Shown here: positions 7,171-14,343 of the stretch, piece after piece
Numbering within the stretch: the first letter of the stretch is position 1
Layout of the letters: each line of letters starts with the position of its first letter
IMG/VR virus record: IMGVR_UViG_3300024346_000519
Location: 1-23,644 of that record
Reading direction: 5' to 3' (one strand)
DNA length: 23,644 bases
DNA from: a virus
Notes under the pieces: generated by a model
Seen by the model: the letters and a program-made list of their open reading frames with translations, nothing else
The model's database searches: none
Told to the model about the DNA's origin: nothing
Made by a program: the position numbers and the translations under genes

Positions 7171-8526
7171 TTACATCAAGTTGTTAACAAGAACGCGACG
7201 ATAGTACTTGTTCGAATCCTGCTCAAGAACAGCTGTTGCAGAAGCAGCAGTTGTACCCTTTGCGAATGGATTCGGTGCCATGCCGTAGCGTGTCTTGAAG
7301 CCAATCTTCGGTTGGAACGAACCTGGATCAACCGCACGAACCATCTGAAGTGGAACGTATGGGCAATAGAACAGACCGGCGTCGAACGGATTCGAACCCT
7401 TATAGCCTACGACCAAGAAGTTTGTACCGGCATAAGGATCGATATAGACCTTAATGCGACCACTGATAACACCAGCAAATGTGTTGCCTGTGTCGTCGAT
7501 ATTCAACGAAGAGGTGTTCAATGCAGGAGCGTAATCAAGAACGCCTGCCATTTGAAGTGCCGAAGCAACATCAGACGAGCAGATGATTACGTTACCCTTA
7601 CCGCGACGTGTTTGCTTCGCGATCTGGTTGCATTCACGTTCGATCTGGAACAGAAGACCTTTGAACTTTTCAACTGACCAACGACCGTTTGAATCGGTGT
7701 CGAGGTCGAAGATACCAGCAGTTGTGGTTCCTTCGGTTGCACCCTTTTCAGCAGTGATAATGATCGAGCGAACAACTTCACGGTTGATTTCTGCAAGGAT
7801 TTCGCCCGAAAGAATGTTCGAAAGTTCTGATTCTGCGTCAAGACCATGAATCGCTTTCAGATCTTGTGCGAGTTCAAGTGTGTATTCAGCCTTCAGTGCA
7901 CGTGTCTTTGCAGATACGGTAACCTTCTCGATTGAGAAGCCCATTTCCGGGAAGATGTATGTGCTGTTAGCGCCGAGCAATTCAGCCGAACCAACGAGAA
8001 GACCCATTGTGTAGTTGTAGAACGTGTTGCCTGCGTTGTTTGACGAATCAGGTGCTGTACCAACGGTGTTAGCACCAACAGTAGTTGCTGTAGCAGCACC
8101 GGTGTTAGCAGCTGTTAAGCCAGCGCCGAGACGCGAAGCGTGACCTGTGTTGGCTTCGTTGTAGAAAGCTTCTGCAACACTCGGATCTGACGAGTTAGCA
8201 TACTGCGAACGCATTGCAAAGATAAGGCCGGTTGGGCCGTTCATTGGCTGAACTCCGCAAACATCATAAGCAATTAGATTTGGCATCGAACGACGTACGA
8301 GCGAAATCAGTACCGGATCGAAGTTTGCAATATTTCCGCTGCCTACAGTATTTGTAGATTCAGCTTCTCCAAGCATTTGCTGCCCGCCACCAGCTTCGCG
8401 AAGCGCGCGCTCTGTGTTCTCAAGCACTGTCGCAGTGACAAGGCGCTTGTGAGCATCTTTAATTTCTGGAAGATCCGAGTGCTCGAGCACTGGCTTCCAC
8501 TTGTTATTTAGTTCCTCAGCTAACAT
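7171..8526 (-). CDS. 23: gp23 major capsid protein
   Basis: This protein forms the hexamers of the T4-like head shell. The 451-aa precursor has the family N-terminus (LNNKWKPVLEHSDLPEIKD), the segment FDPVLISLVRRSMPNLIAYD (70-89) followed by CGVQPMNGPTGLIFAMRSQY, and the C-terminal YCPYVPLQMVRAVDPGSFQP and FKTRYGM blocks that mark gp23. A likely gp21 maturation site is L52-G53-E54 before A55, fitting the (L/I)xE rule and removing about 54 residues, as in T4. GGGAG lies before the ATG. Upstream is a GATAAATA late box, and downstream a strong terminator isolates this highly expressed gene. It is shorter than T4 gp23 (521 aa). No vertex paralogue gp24 follows. Confidence 0.98.
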   Translation of the reverse strand: MLAEELNNKWKPVLEHSDLPEIKDAHKRLVTATVLENTERALREAGGGQQMLGEAESTNTVGSGNIANFDPVLISLVRRSMPNLIAYDVCGVQPMNGPTGLIFAMRSQYANSSDPSVAEAFYNEANTGHASRLGAGLTAANTGAATATTVGANTVGTAPDSSNNAGNTFYNYTMGLLVGSAELLGANSTYIFPEMGFSIEKVTVSAKTRALKAEYTLELAQDLKAIHGLDAESELSNILSGEILAEINREVVRSIIITAEKGATEGTTTAGIFDLDTDSNGRWSVEKFKGLLFQIERECNQIAKQTRRGKGNVIICSSDVASALQMAGVLDYAPALNTSSLNIDDTGNTFAGVISGRIKVYIDPYAGTNFLVVGYKGSNPFDAGLFYCPYVPLQMVRAVDPGSFQPKIGFKTRYGMAPNPFAKGTTAASATAVLEQDSNKYYRRVLVNNLM

Positions 8527-8559
8527 TTTATTCTCCCTTTATCCTTAGGATTTGTTTAT

Positions 8560-8567
8560 TATTTATC
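8560..8567 (-). promoter_or_regulatory. Probable late promoter box for gp23
   Basis: The minus strand reads GATAAATA, one mismatch from TATAAATA, 34 bases before the gp23 ATG and just ahead of the gp22 stop (8570). Position and similarity support it. The first-base change makes it less certain than the exact boxes. Confidence 0.55.
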
Positions 8568-8569
8568 AA

Positions 8570-9559
8570 TTAAAAGTTTTTGGTTTTAGTTCTTGAAATC
8601 GCGCTGACATAGTTTGCCATTTCACCAACTGCTACAGGTTTAGCTTCTTCAGTAAGGCCTTCTGACGCTTCTTCTGTAATCACACCAGAATTAATTTCTT
8701 TCTTTTCAGAGAAGTACTTGCCCTTCAAAATATTGAGTTTCTTTACATAAGACTCAGAATCTGTGAACTCGATACCTTCTGCAAGAGTGCGAAGTTTTTC
8801 TACCTGTGTAGCAGCAAGACCTTCGGTCACTTCGTCGAATGCCGCTTCCATTGTCGCTTCATCGATGACTGACTGCAGTTCGAGTTGCTTGTTTACAGAC
8901 TCGTCGAACTTTGTTTCAAGTTCTTCGATCTGTGCCTTCAATTCACCAACTACATCAAGCTTCTCTTCAGGTACTGTAATGTATGATTCAGCAAATAGAT
9001 TGTAAAGACCTTCCATGAAGTTCTCTGCAATATCGGCGCGTAATGTGGATTCGACAGCAAGCTTGTTGTCTTCCATCCACGATTCTACTACATAATCGAG
9101 ATACTGGTCGATTTTTGTAGTGATCTCTTCTTTGATTTCTTCTACTTCTTCGCCAAGACGAGTTTCAAACTCTTCTTCAAGACGAGCTTCTTCGATCGAA
9201 ACGCGAGCTGAAACAGCAGCTTCAAAGATTGTAGAAAACTTTTCTTTTGCTTCTTCGGTCAGATCTTCACCGGCGAAAACTTCATCGATGTCTTCCTTGA
9301 CCGCATTAAGCGTAGGCATTGGCATTTGACCCATACCAGGAGCTCCACCGGGAGTTGGCGACGAAGGAATACCATCGGCACTATATTGCTTGATCGAATC
9401 GTTAAAGAAGTGCGAAAGATCTTCGCCCTTCAGCTGAGCAAGGAGCTGGCTAAAAGTAGCTAGCATCTCTGCACGTGTTGGATTCGGCTTCAATGTTTCC
9501 GAACCAGCAGATTCATCGATACCGTCTTGAACGATTTCACTCGTATCTTTATTTGACAT
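8570..9559 (-). CDS. 22: gp22 major prohead scaffold protein
   Basis: This is the main component of the transient core around which the prohead shell assembles, later cut to small peptides by gp21. The 329-aa product is very acidic and mostly helical, with coiled-coil-prone stretches (about 100-170 and 200-300) and a Gly/Pro/Met-rich linker near 64-82 (TPGGAPGMGQMPMPTL). Several (L/I)xE gp21-type sites can be seen. The length is larger than T4 gp22 (269 aa). GGAG precedes the ATG. It sits between protease and capsid genes as in T4. Confidence 0.93.
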   Translation of the reverse strand: MSNKDTSEIVQDGIDESAGSETLKPNPTRAEMLATFSQLLAQLKGEDLSHFFNDSIKQYSADGIPSSPTPGGAPGMGQMPMPTLNAVKEDIDEVFAGEDLTEEAKEKFSTIFEAAVSARVSIEEARLEEEFETRLGEEVEEIKEEITTKIDQYLDYVVESWMEDNKLAVESTLRADIAENFMEGLYNLFAESYITVPEEKLDVVGELKAQIEELETKFDESVNKQLELQSVIDEATMEAAFDEVTEGLAATQVEKLRTLAEGIEFTDSESYVKKLNILKGKYFSEKKEINSGVITEEASEGLTEEAKPVAVGEMANYVSAISRTKTKNF

Positions 9560-9575
9560 TTTTGACTCCTTGTAA

Positions 9576-9591
9576 TATTTATTTATTTATT
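9576..9591 (-). promoter_or_regulatory. AATAAATA tandem array upstream of gp22
   Basis: In the 36 bases between gp21 and gp22 the minus strand reads AATAAATA three times in overlapping 4-base register, each one mismatch from the TATAAATA late box, ending 17 bases before the ATG. That is a short leader. It may be a late promoter or only AT-rich spacer. Confidence 0.4.
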
Positions 9592-9595
9592 CTAA

Positions 9596-10273
9596 TTAGA
9601 TTTTAGAAATTTTATTGAGGAAGTTCTCAAAAATTTCAAACTTTTTAGCATCGAGCTGTTTAGAAGAAGATGCGCTTTCAATATTTTGTACAACTTGTTC
9701 GAGTACTGCAGCCGCTTGTTTCTTTGCGACGAGAAGTTCGTCTTGCCAAACCCACTCAACACCTTCCATAATTCCGTTCACAAATGCATCTGGAGCAGAA
9801 GGATCAGCTACAATATCAGCAGCTGTAGCGAGATAGAAATCGTCTTGAACTTCATTAATGCCTTCTTTATTTAGCTTCAATGAACCCATACCTCTGGATG
9901 AAACACCGAGCTTGACACCTTCGCCGATCAGCCCCTTGGCAATATTACCCATCGGAGTATCCATCAGCTTTGCTCGACCCACGAAATTGGTGCCTTCTCT
10001 CTTCAAAGAAGTGATCATATGAGATACACGATCGAGGTTAATCGACGGACCATCAGGATGACCTAACTCACCGAGAGCACGACCTTTTTGAATGTAAGAC
10101 TCGTCGTAACGATTGACTTCTTTTTCAAGAGTTTCGACAGGATACATACGACCGTTGCGGTTCTTGATGCCTCCTTGCAAGAAGATACCTTCAATGTATA
10201 CGTTCTTCTTCCCGTCTTCACGAGATTCAGTAATACATTTTAGATCTTCAACAACTTCTGTGATTAGCTTCAT
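9596..10273 (-). CDS. 21: gp21 prohead core protease
   Basis: This serine protease of the herpesvirus assemblin-like fold matures the prohead by cutting gp23, gp22 and core proteins at (L/I)xE sites. The 225-aa product, near T4's 212, carries the conserved N-terminal YIEGIFLQGGIKNRNGRMYP block (27-46), the catalytic His in GELGHP (His72), and the nucleophile in GVSSRGMG (Ser125 or Ser126). The TAADIVADPSAPDAFV segment (150-165) completes the active-site region. The start is preceded by AAGGTAAG. Many substrates with matching sites lie in the same cluster (gp22, gp23 and the 350-aa core protein). Confidence 0.96.
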   Translation of the reverse strand: MKLITEVVEDLKCITESREDGKKNVYIEGIFLQGGIKNRNGRMYPVETLEKEVNRYDESYIQKGRALGELGHPDGPSINLDRVSHMITSLKREGTNFVGRAKLMDTPMGNIAKGLIGEGVKLGVSSRGMGSLKLNKEGINEVQDDFYLATAADIVADPSAPDAFVNGIMEGVEWVWQDELLVAKKQAAAVLEQVVQNIESASSSKQLDAKKFEIFENFLNKISKI

Positions 10274-10282
10274 GTTCTTACC

Positions 10283-10684
10283 TTACGAGTTGTTATATGG
10301 TGAAATGAATGTGCCTTGCTTCTGTACTTCCAGCAAACAATATGAGTTTGCAGAACCGACAAAATTAACTACTAAATTTGCCGTAGGATTTACATTGAGC
10401 GGCATCCCGTTACCGGCATAGTCACAGTATCCAGTCGAGTCATATACGCCAACAAGAGTCGTACCTCTGAGGATTTGAATATGGCCATTGCCGTCACAAC
10501 CCCAAAAAATTTGTGCGATATAAGCTCCAGAAAGAACCTCATCGCTCGTAGCGAGACAGGTGGCAGTGGCACCAACATTTGTAGTAGTGCTATTGCCAAC
10601 AACCACAATATTGCCGCTATTCGCAGCAGATATGTGAATAACGGCAGAAGTATTTTTCTTATTTGATGTAATAGTAACAGCCAT
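10283..10684 (-). CDS. Hypothetical virion protein, 133 aa (possible head decoration)
   Basis: It lies between the core protein and protease genes, with TAATG coupling to the gene upstream and GAGGTG as ribosome site. The sequence is Ser/Thr/Asn/Gly/Val-rich with almost no helix-forming runs (ISAANSGNIVVVGNSTTTNV near 18-37; GHIQILRGTTLVGVYDSTG near 67-85). This is typical of an all-beta virion protein such as a head decoration, fibre or tail domain. It has no signal peptide or enzyme motif and no visible gp21-type site cluster, so it is less likely to be a core protein. T4 has no gene in this position. The function is inferred from context and composition only. Confidence 0.85.
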   Translation of the reverse strand: MAVTITSNKKNTSAVIHISAANSGNIVVVGNSTTTNVGATATCLATSDEVLSGAYIAQIFWGCDGNGHIQILRGTTLVGVYDSTGYCDYAGNGMPLNVNPTANLVVNFVGSANSYCLLEVQKQGTFISPYNNS

Positions 10685-11727
10685 TATTCACCTCTATAAC
10701 TGATTGAGAAGTCCAACATTTGCTCGATGCCGTCTGCGGTGTCGCAAGCTTGCATGAATGCATATTGGTTATCTTCGTTGAGTTTTTCAAAGACCGATAT
10801 CATCGTTCTCTGATGTGTTTCTGAAATATCAGCCAACTTAGTCAGAAGACGCTCTTCTTTGTTGAGTGGTTTGTCACCGCGCTCTGCTGAAAGCTTCGCA
10901 GCGATTGCCATCACTTGGCGCTTCTTCTGTGATTTACCCATAAACTGAGGAGCATCAGACTTCTGGAAATCCTTGACTACGGTTCCCATCGAAGCTTTCT
11001 TCATGTCAAGCTTTTCTTCAATCTCTACTTCTTCAGCAACCTTTGGATGCGATAAACCGTAGAGTCGTTTTGTAGTAGTACGAACAGCTTTTGCTCCACC
11101 CTTCCAAATATTATCTTTGAATGACTTTTCAGCTTTGGCTTTGTAGTCAGCAGCTTTCTTTGGTGTGTCTAAAATTTCATCGATCTGTTCTGAATCTTCA
11201 GACATCTTCATTTCACCGCTGCGGCGCTTCAAAGCCATCGTACGACCAGCTGCACGCTTCTTCAGAGTCTTAGTATCTGATCCGTCTTTTGACCAATCTC
11301 CGCCGCCCATCTTCATTTTATCGGCAATCTTTTTGCCTTGTTCGCCGGCCTTATTATAATAAGTGCGTACAGTAGGTTCGCTAAGCTCTTCTAGCTCTTC
11401 AGCTTCTTCAGCAACCTTTTTCTTCTTACGAAGAAGGTGGAAGTCATGCGCATCAACCTTGCCATTCTTATTAGCATCGATCTTATGCTGAGCACCTTTT
11501 AGTTCTTCGTATACTTCTTCGTCTTGACCAGGATTGTAGCCCTTACGATGTTTCGGACGATCGGCCATCTTGACCTTCGAGCCTTTGAAAACTTCGTCGT
11601 CATTGCCGTTGCGATCGTCAGTCTTCGCAACTACGTGTTTATCGATGAACTTTTGCTCGTCAGGATTTTTGACGACCATTGGTCCAAGCTGTCTTTCATT
11701 TAAGAAATCTTTAAGCGTCTTCGCCAT
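10684..11727 (-). CDS. Large prohead-core-type protein with EF-hand-like loop
   Basis: The gene occupies the T4 gene 68 position between gp67 and gp21, so it is probably an internal head or core protein, but it is far longer than T4 gp68 (141 aa). I prefer the ATG at 11727 (347 aa). The in-frame ATG at 11736 sits only 2 bases after AGGA, while 11727 has workable spacing. The protein is rich in Lys and Glu in alternating blocks. It carries several gp21-type (L/I)xE sites, for example in EELEELSE (about 110-117) and VEIEE (about 234-238). The segment DANKNGKVDAHD (84-95) is a near-canonical 12-residue calcium-binding EF-hand loop. DUF-like repeats such as LSEPTVRTYYNKA recur in other marine phage core proteins. 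Exact equivalence to gp68 is unproven. Confidence 0.85.
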   Translation of the reverse strand: MAKTLKDFLNERQLGPMVVKNPDEQKFIDKHVVAKTDDRNGNDDEVFKGSKVKMADRPKHRKGYNPGQDEEVYEELKGAQHKIDANKNGKVDAHDFHLLRKKKKVAEEAEELEELSEPTVRTYYNKAGEQGKKIADKMKMGGGDWSKDGSDTKTLKKRAAGRTMALKRRSGEMKMSEDSEQIDEILDTPKKAADYKAKAEKSFKDNIWKGGAKAVRTTTKRLYGLSHPKVAEEVEIEEKLDMKKASMGTVVKDFQKSDAPQFMGKSQKKRQVMAIAAKLSAERGDKPLNKEERLLTKLADISETHQRTMISVFEKLNEDNQYAFMQACDTADGIEQMLDFSISYRGE

Positions 11728-12037
11728 CGTCGTCATCTTCCTCTGTGTCTAAGTCTTCAAGATCTTGTAACTCTTCAAGATCAAGATCATCGATATTAAA
11801 ATCTTCGTCTTCGAACTCTTCGTCGTCAATTTCAAAATCTTCTTCGTCGAAGTCATCATCGGTGTCTTCGTCTTCGTCATCGATATCTTCTGGCTCGGCG
11901 AACATCTGCTGAGCATATGCAACGCTCTCATCTTCGAGTCTTGCGTCAATCTTCTGTCTCATAATTGCATCGAATGCGTTTGCAAACCGAGTAGGTTGTT
12001 GATCTACGGTTGCTCCAATCAGTTCGTCAATATCCAT
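11711..12037 (-). CDS. 67: gp67-like acidic prohead core protein
   Basis: The 108-aa product has a helical N-terminal half (DELIGATVDQQPTRFANAFD) and a C-terminal half made almost entirely of Asp and Glu (about 50-108), the same two-part build as T4 gp67, a minor core protein that influences head shape and is cut by gp21. Its place directly after portal gp20 and before the 68/21 genes matches T4. An exact late promoter box lies 25 bases upstream. Its end overlaps the next gene by 17-26 bases depending on that gene's start. The assignment rests on synteny and composition, since acidic tails carry little family signal. Confidence 0.85.
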   Translation of the reverse strand: MDIDELIGATVDQQPTRFANAFDAIMRQKIDARLEDESVAYAQQMFAEPEDIDDEDEDTDDDFDEEDFEIDDEEFEDEDFNIDDLDLEELQDLEDLDTEEDDDDGEDA

Positions 12038-12061
12038 ATAAATTCTCCAAAATTCTTTTAC

Positions 12062-12069
12062 TATTTATA
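12062..12069 (-). promoter_or_regulatory. T4-type late promoter box for the prohead core operon
   Basis: Exact TATAAATA on the minus strand, in the 38-base gap between the gp20 stop (12076) and the gp67-like ATG (12037). The 25-base leader is short but usable. It likely drives 67, the core protein and gp21. Confidence 0.85.
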
Positions 12070-12075
12070 CTCGGT

Positions 12076-13713
12076 TTATTTTCCTACCAAATCTGGTACG
12101 TTTGGAATAGAAGTAGCCTTCGGTTTACCTGCTGGTGAAGGAGTCGCATCATCTGGAGAAGGCTCAGTGCCTACATCTCCAGGTGGTAACTGCTCTCCAC
12201 CTGGCCCCATTTCTGGAGGAGCATACTGTGGATTATCCATTTCTTCAATAATCTGCTTATCAATCTCTTCCATGTCTTCTTCTGTCTGATAAAGAACGTT
12301 GCGGCGAATCCATTCATGCGAGTAGTACTTGCCTGCATAGTCATCGACATCACGAAGCATCGAGATACGATCGCGAAGAATTTCTGTATTCTTCAATTCG
12401 GCGAAGTGATTATCTTCAGAGTATTCGTACTTAAAGTTAGCTTTAAATTCTGACCAATCTTCTGAGGTAATGATACCTTTCAGAATCAATTGTTTCTCAA
12501 GAATTTTACTAAAAACTTCTGAAAATCTTGCACGAAGACGCGTAATGAATTTAGCAAACTTCACTTCGTCGCGAGTGACTTCAGTGGCTCTTCCAAAGTT
12601 GAAAGCTTGTTCAGGATCTAAACGTGAAATAGGAACGTTCAGCGCTTTATAAAGCTTACGCTGAAAGTAAACGATGTCGTCGATCTGTCCGAGGTTTTGT
12701 CCACCTGGAAGAGTAGTAATTTCTGTACCCTTACCGCCTTCACGTCGTGGTAGCCAGAAATCCTCAAGCATTGTCATATGCTTACGATCATCCCGGATTT
12801 CTCCGGTCCCGGCATCGTACACTACCTTATTCTTAAAGCGAGTCATGACATCACGAAGATATTGCTCAGCTTTCATTTTCGGTAAGTTGCCGACATCAAT
12901 ATAGAAGATACGACGTTCAGGTGCACGTGAGATACGATAGATGACTAATGAGTCTTCCATCGCCTTTAACTGATTAAGAGGCTTAATTGCCTTCTGTAAA
13001 TAACCAAGAACCATGTCACCTTTGACATTGACAAGACCAGAAGATACATTGACAATAGAGTCGACTGCAATCTTAATGCCTTGAGTAGTAGGATCTTGAT
13101 AATTTGGTTGGCTTGGTGTTTTACCGAAACCATTTTCATTGTAGATATAGAACTCTTCGCCTACCATCGGAACAATGACATTTGAATCTTTCGCAGCTTT
13201 TCTTTTCTTTTGAGTCTTGACTTTCCGAAGCTTACGAGGATCTACGTAGCGTAGTTCTTGAATGCCTTCTCTTGGCTTCTTCTCGTCGATCATCAAGTGA
13301 TAGAATATTCTGCCGTCTACATACCATTTACGGAAAATTTCGTAGGCGTGTTGATTAAATTCAAGCAGTTCGAGTACTGTATCAAACTCATCAAGGATAA
13401 GCTTTTTGACTTTGTCTGGCTGCTCTAAATCGTCAAGATTTAAAGATACAGGTTCTTTCTTTGGATCAATTACGACAGCTTCGTTGATAATGTCATCGAC
13501 AGCCAACTCGATGTCAGGATGTTGAGCCATCTCTCTATACTTCGAGACGAGCTCTGATTCGGTTCGAATAGAACCTTCCATATCAACATATTGACCGTAA
13601 GCGCCACCTTCAGCAAGAACAAGCGCTCCATCATCGTCCTGTTTTGGGGCAAATGATAGAAGCGCTTTTTCTTCTTGCTTTCTTTTAATTTCAAAACCAA
13701 ATAACTCGGCCAT
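12076..13713 (-). CDS. 20: gp20 portal protein
   Basis: The dodecameric portal sits at the unique head vertex, nucleates prohead assembly and is the DNA channel and docking site for the terminase. The 545-aa product (T4: 524) shows the family blocks GSIRTESELVSKYREMAQHP (48-67), DDIINEAVV, FRKWYVDGRIFYHLMID and the FGRATEVTRDEVKFAKFI crown/stem region. The C-terminus is Pro/Gly-rich (PPEMGPGGEQLPPGDVG), a flexible tail. GGAG precedes the ATG. The gene follows the gp19 terminator region and lacks an exact late box of its own, although the 55-base space is AT-rich. Confidence 0.97.
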   Translation of the reverse strand: MAELFGFEIKRKQEEKALLSFAPKQDDDGALVLAEGGAYGQYVDMEGSIRTESELVSKYREMAQHPDIELAVDDIINEAVVIDPKKEPVSLNLDDLEQPDKVKKLILDEFDTVLELLEFNQHAYEIFRKWYVDGRIFYHLMIDEKKPREGIQELRYVDPRKLRKVKTQKKRKAAKDSNVIVPMVGEEFYIYNENGFGKTPSQPNYQDPTTQGIKIAVDSIVNVSSGLVNVKGDMVLGYLQKAIKPLNQLKAMEDSLVIYRISRAPERRIFYIDVGNLPKMKAEQYLRDVMTRFKNKVVYDAGTGEIRDDRKHMTMLEDFWLPRREGGKGTEITTLPGGQNLGQIDDIVYFQRKLYKALNVPISRLDPEQAFNFGRATEVTRDEVKFAKFITRLRARFSEVFSKILEKQLILKGIITSEDWSEFKANFKYEYSEDNHFAELKNTEILRDRISMLRDVDDYAGKYYSHEWIRRNVLYQTEEDMEEIDKQIIEEMDNPQYAPPEMGPGGEQLPPGDVGTEPSPDDATPSPAGKPKATSIPNVPDLVGK

Positions 13714-13734
13714 GGATTCTCCAATTTAAATAAC

Positions 13735-13767
13735 AAAAAAAGTAAGGGTAATAACTACCCTTTACTT
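13735..13767 (-). terminator. Rho-independent terminator after gp19
   Basis: On the minus strand, starting two bases after the gp19 stop, AAGTAAAGGGTA pairs with TACCCTTACTT (one bulged A) around a GTTAT loop and runs into TTTTTTT. This is a clear intrinsic terminator between the tail genes and the portal gene. Confidence 0.88.
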
Positions 13768-13768
13768 A

Positions 13769-14311
13769 TTAATCGCCGCCGGCATCGCCTGTCTGTCCGA
13801 CCTTACCAACTGACCAGTAGTCATATTGGAATGTCACCTGGAACAGTTCGATCTGATCAGTCGTCGACCAATCGAGCTCGATCGGGCTGATATTACTTGG
13901 GAAGATTCCGTTAAAATCATAAGTACGGATCTTCGTACCATCTTTACCAAACTGAGTGACTGTGGCCTGAGACTTATATCCAGGGCCAATTTCTCTGACG
14001 TTGCGCTGTAGACGATTGATCTGATTCGACCATTCTTCCATGGCATTCCGAATCAAGAAGTCTTCATCGTTCATGATCGTGACTGTCCATTCGGCGAATG
14101 TTCTATCACCAGCTAACTTCATTTGACGACCAAAGTAAAACACTGGAATGACTCCAAGATCAGAGCCAGGCAGCTGAGCTGCCTGACACATGAATCTTGT
14201 TTTTCGATCTCCATCACTGTTCGCGGGATTTGAAATATCCACTTGGAACAGATTTTGTCTTGCACCGCCAAATTGTAGCTGGCTTCTCATTTCATTGATA
14301 TTAAAAGCCAT
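13769..14311 (-). CDS. 19: gp19 tail tube protein
   Basis: This is the subunit of the inner tail tube, stacked as hexamer rings inside the sheath. The 180-aa product (T4: 163) has the family features ARQNLFQVDISNP (17-29), the CQAAQLPGSDLGVIPVFYFG block (42-61), FAEWTVTIMNDEDFLIRNAM (72-91), and a C-terminal strand set including FNGIFPSNISPIELDWSTTD. AGGAGG, a perfect-looking ribosome site, lies before the ATG, fitting a protein made in high copy. It directly follows the sheath gene as in T4. Confidence 0.96.
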   Translation of the reverse strand: MAFNINEMRSQLQFGGARQNLFQVDISNPANSDGDRKTRFMCQAAQLPGSDLGVIPVFYFGRQMKLAGDRTFAEWTVTIMNDEDFLIRNAMEEWSNQINRLQRNVREIGPGYKSQATVTQFGKDGTKIRTYDFNGIFPSNISPIELDWSTTDQIELFQVTFQYDYWSVGKVGQTGDAGGD

Positions 14312-14335
14312 TTACTTTCCTCCTACGTTTATTTT

Positions 14336-14343
14336 TATTTATT
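14336..14343 (-). promoter_or_regulatory. Possible late box between gp18 and gp19
   Basis: The minus strand reads AATAAATA, overlapping the gp18 stop, about 25 bases before the gp19 ATG. It has one mismatch to TATAAATA and is AT-rich, so it is only a candidate for separate gp19 expression. Confidence 0.35.

Noticed and set aside
7009-7677. Long plus-strand open frame opposite gp23
   Set aside because: It runs antisense through the capsid gene and its terminator, has no ribosome site or recognisable product, and is explained by codon bias of the real gene.
11711-11890. GAT/GAA-rich tract considered as a DNA repeat array
   Set aside because: The repetition follows from the Asp/Glu-rich protein tail and has no regular unit length.
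11749-11949. Lys/Thr/Ile-rich open frame within the gp67-like gene
   Set aside because: It is a frame-shifted reading of the acidic GAT/GAA repeat tract, low-complexity and without a ribosome site.
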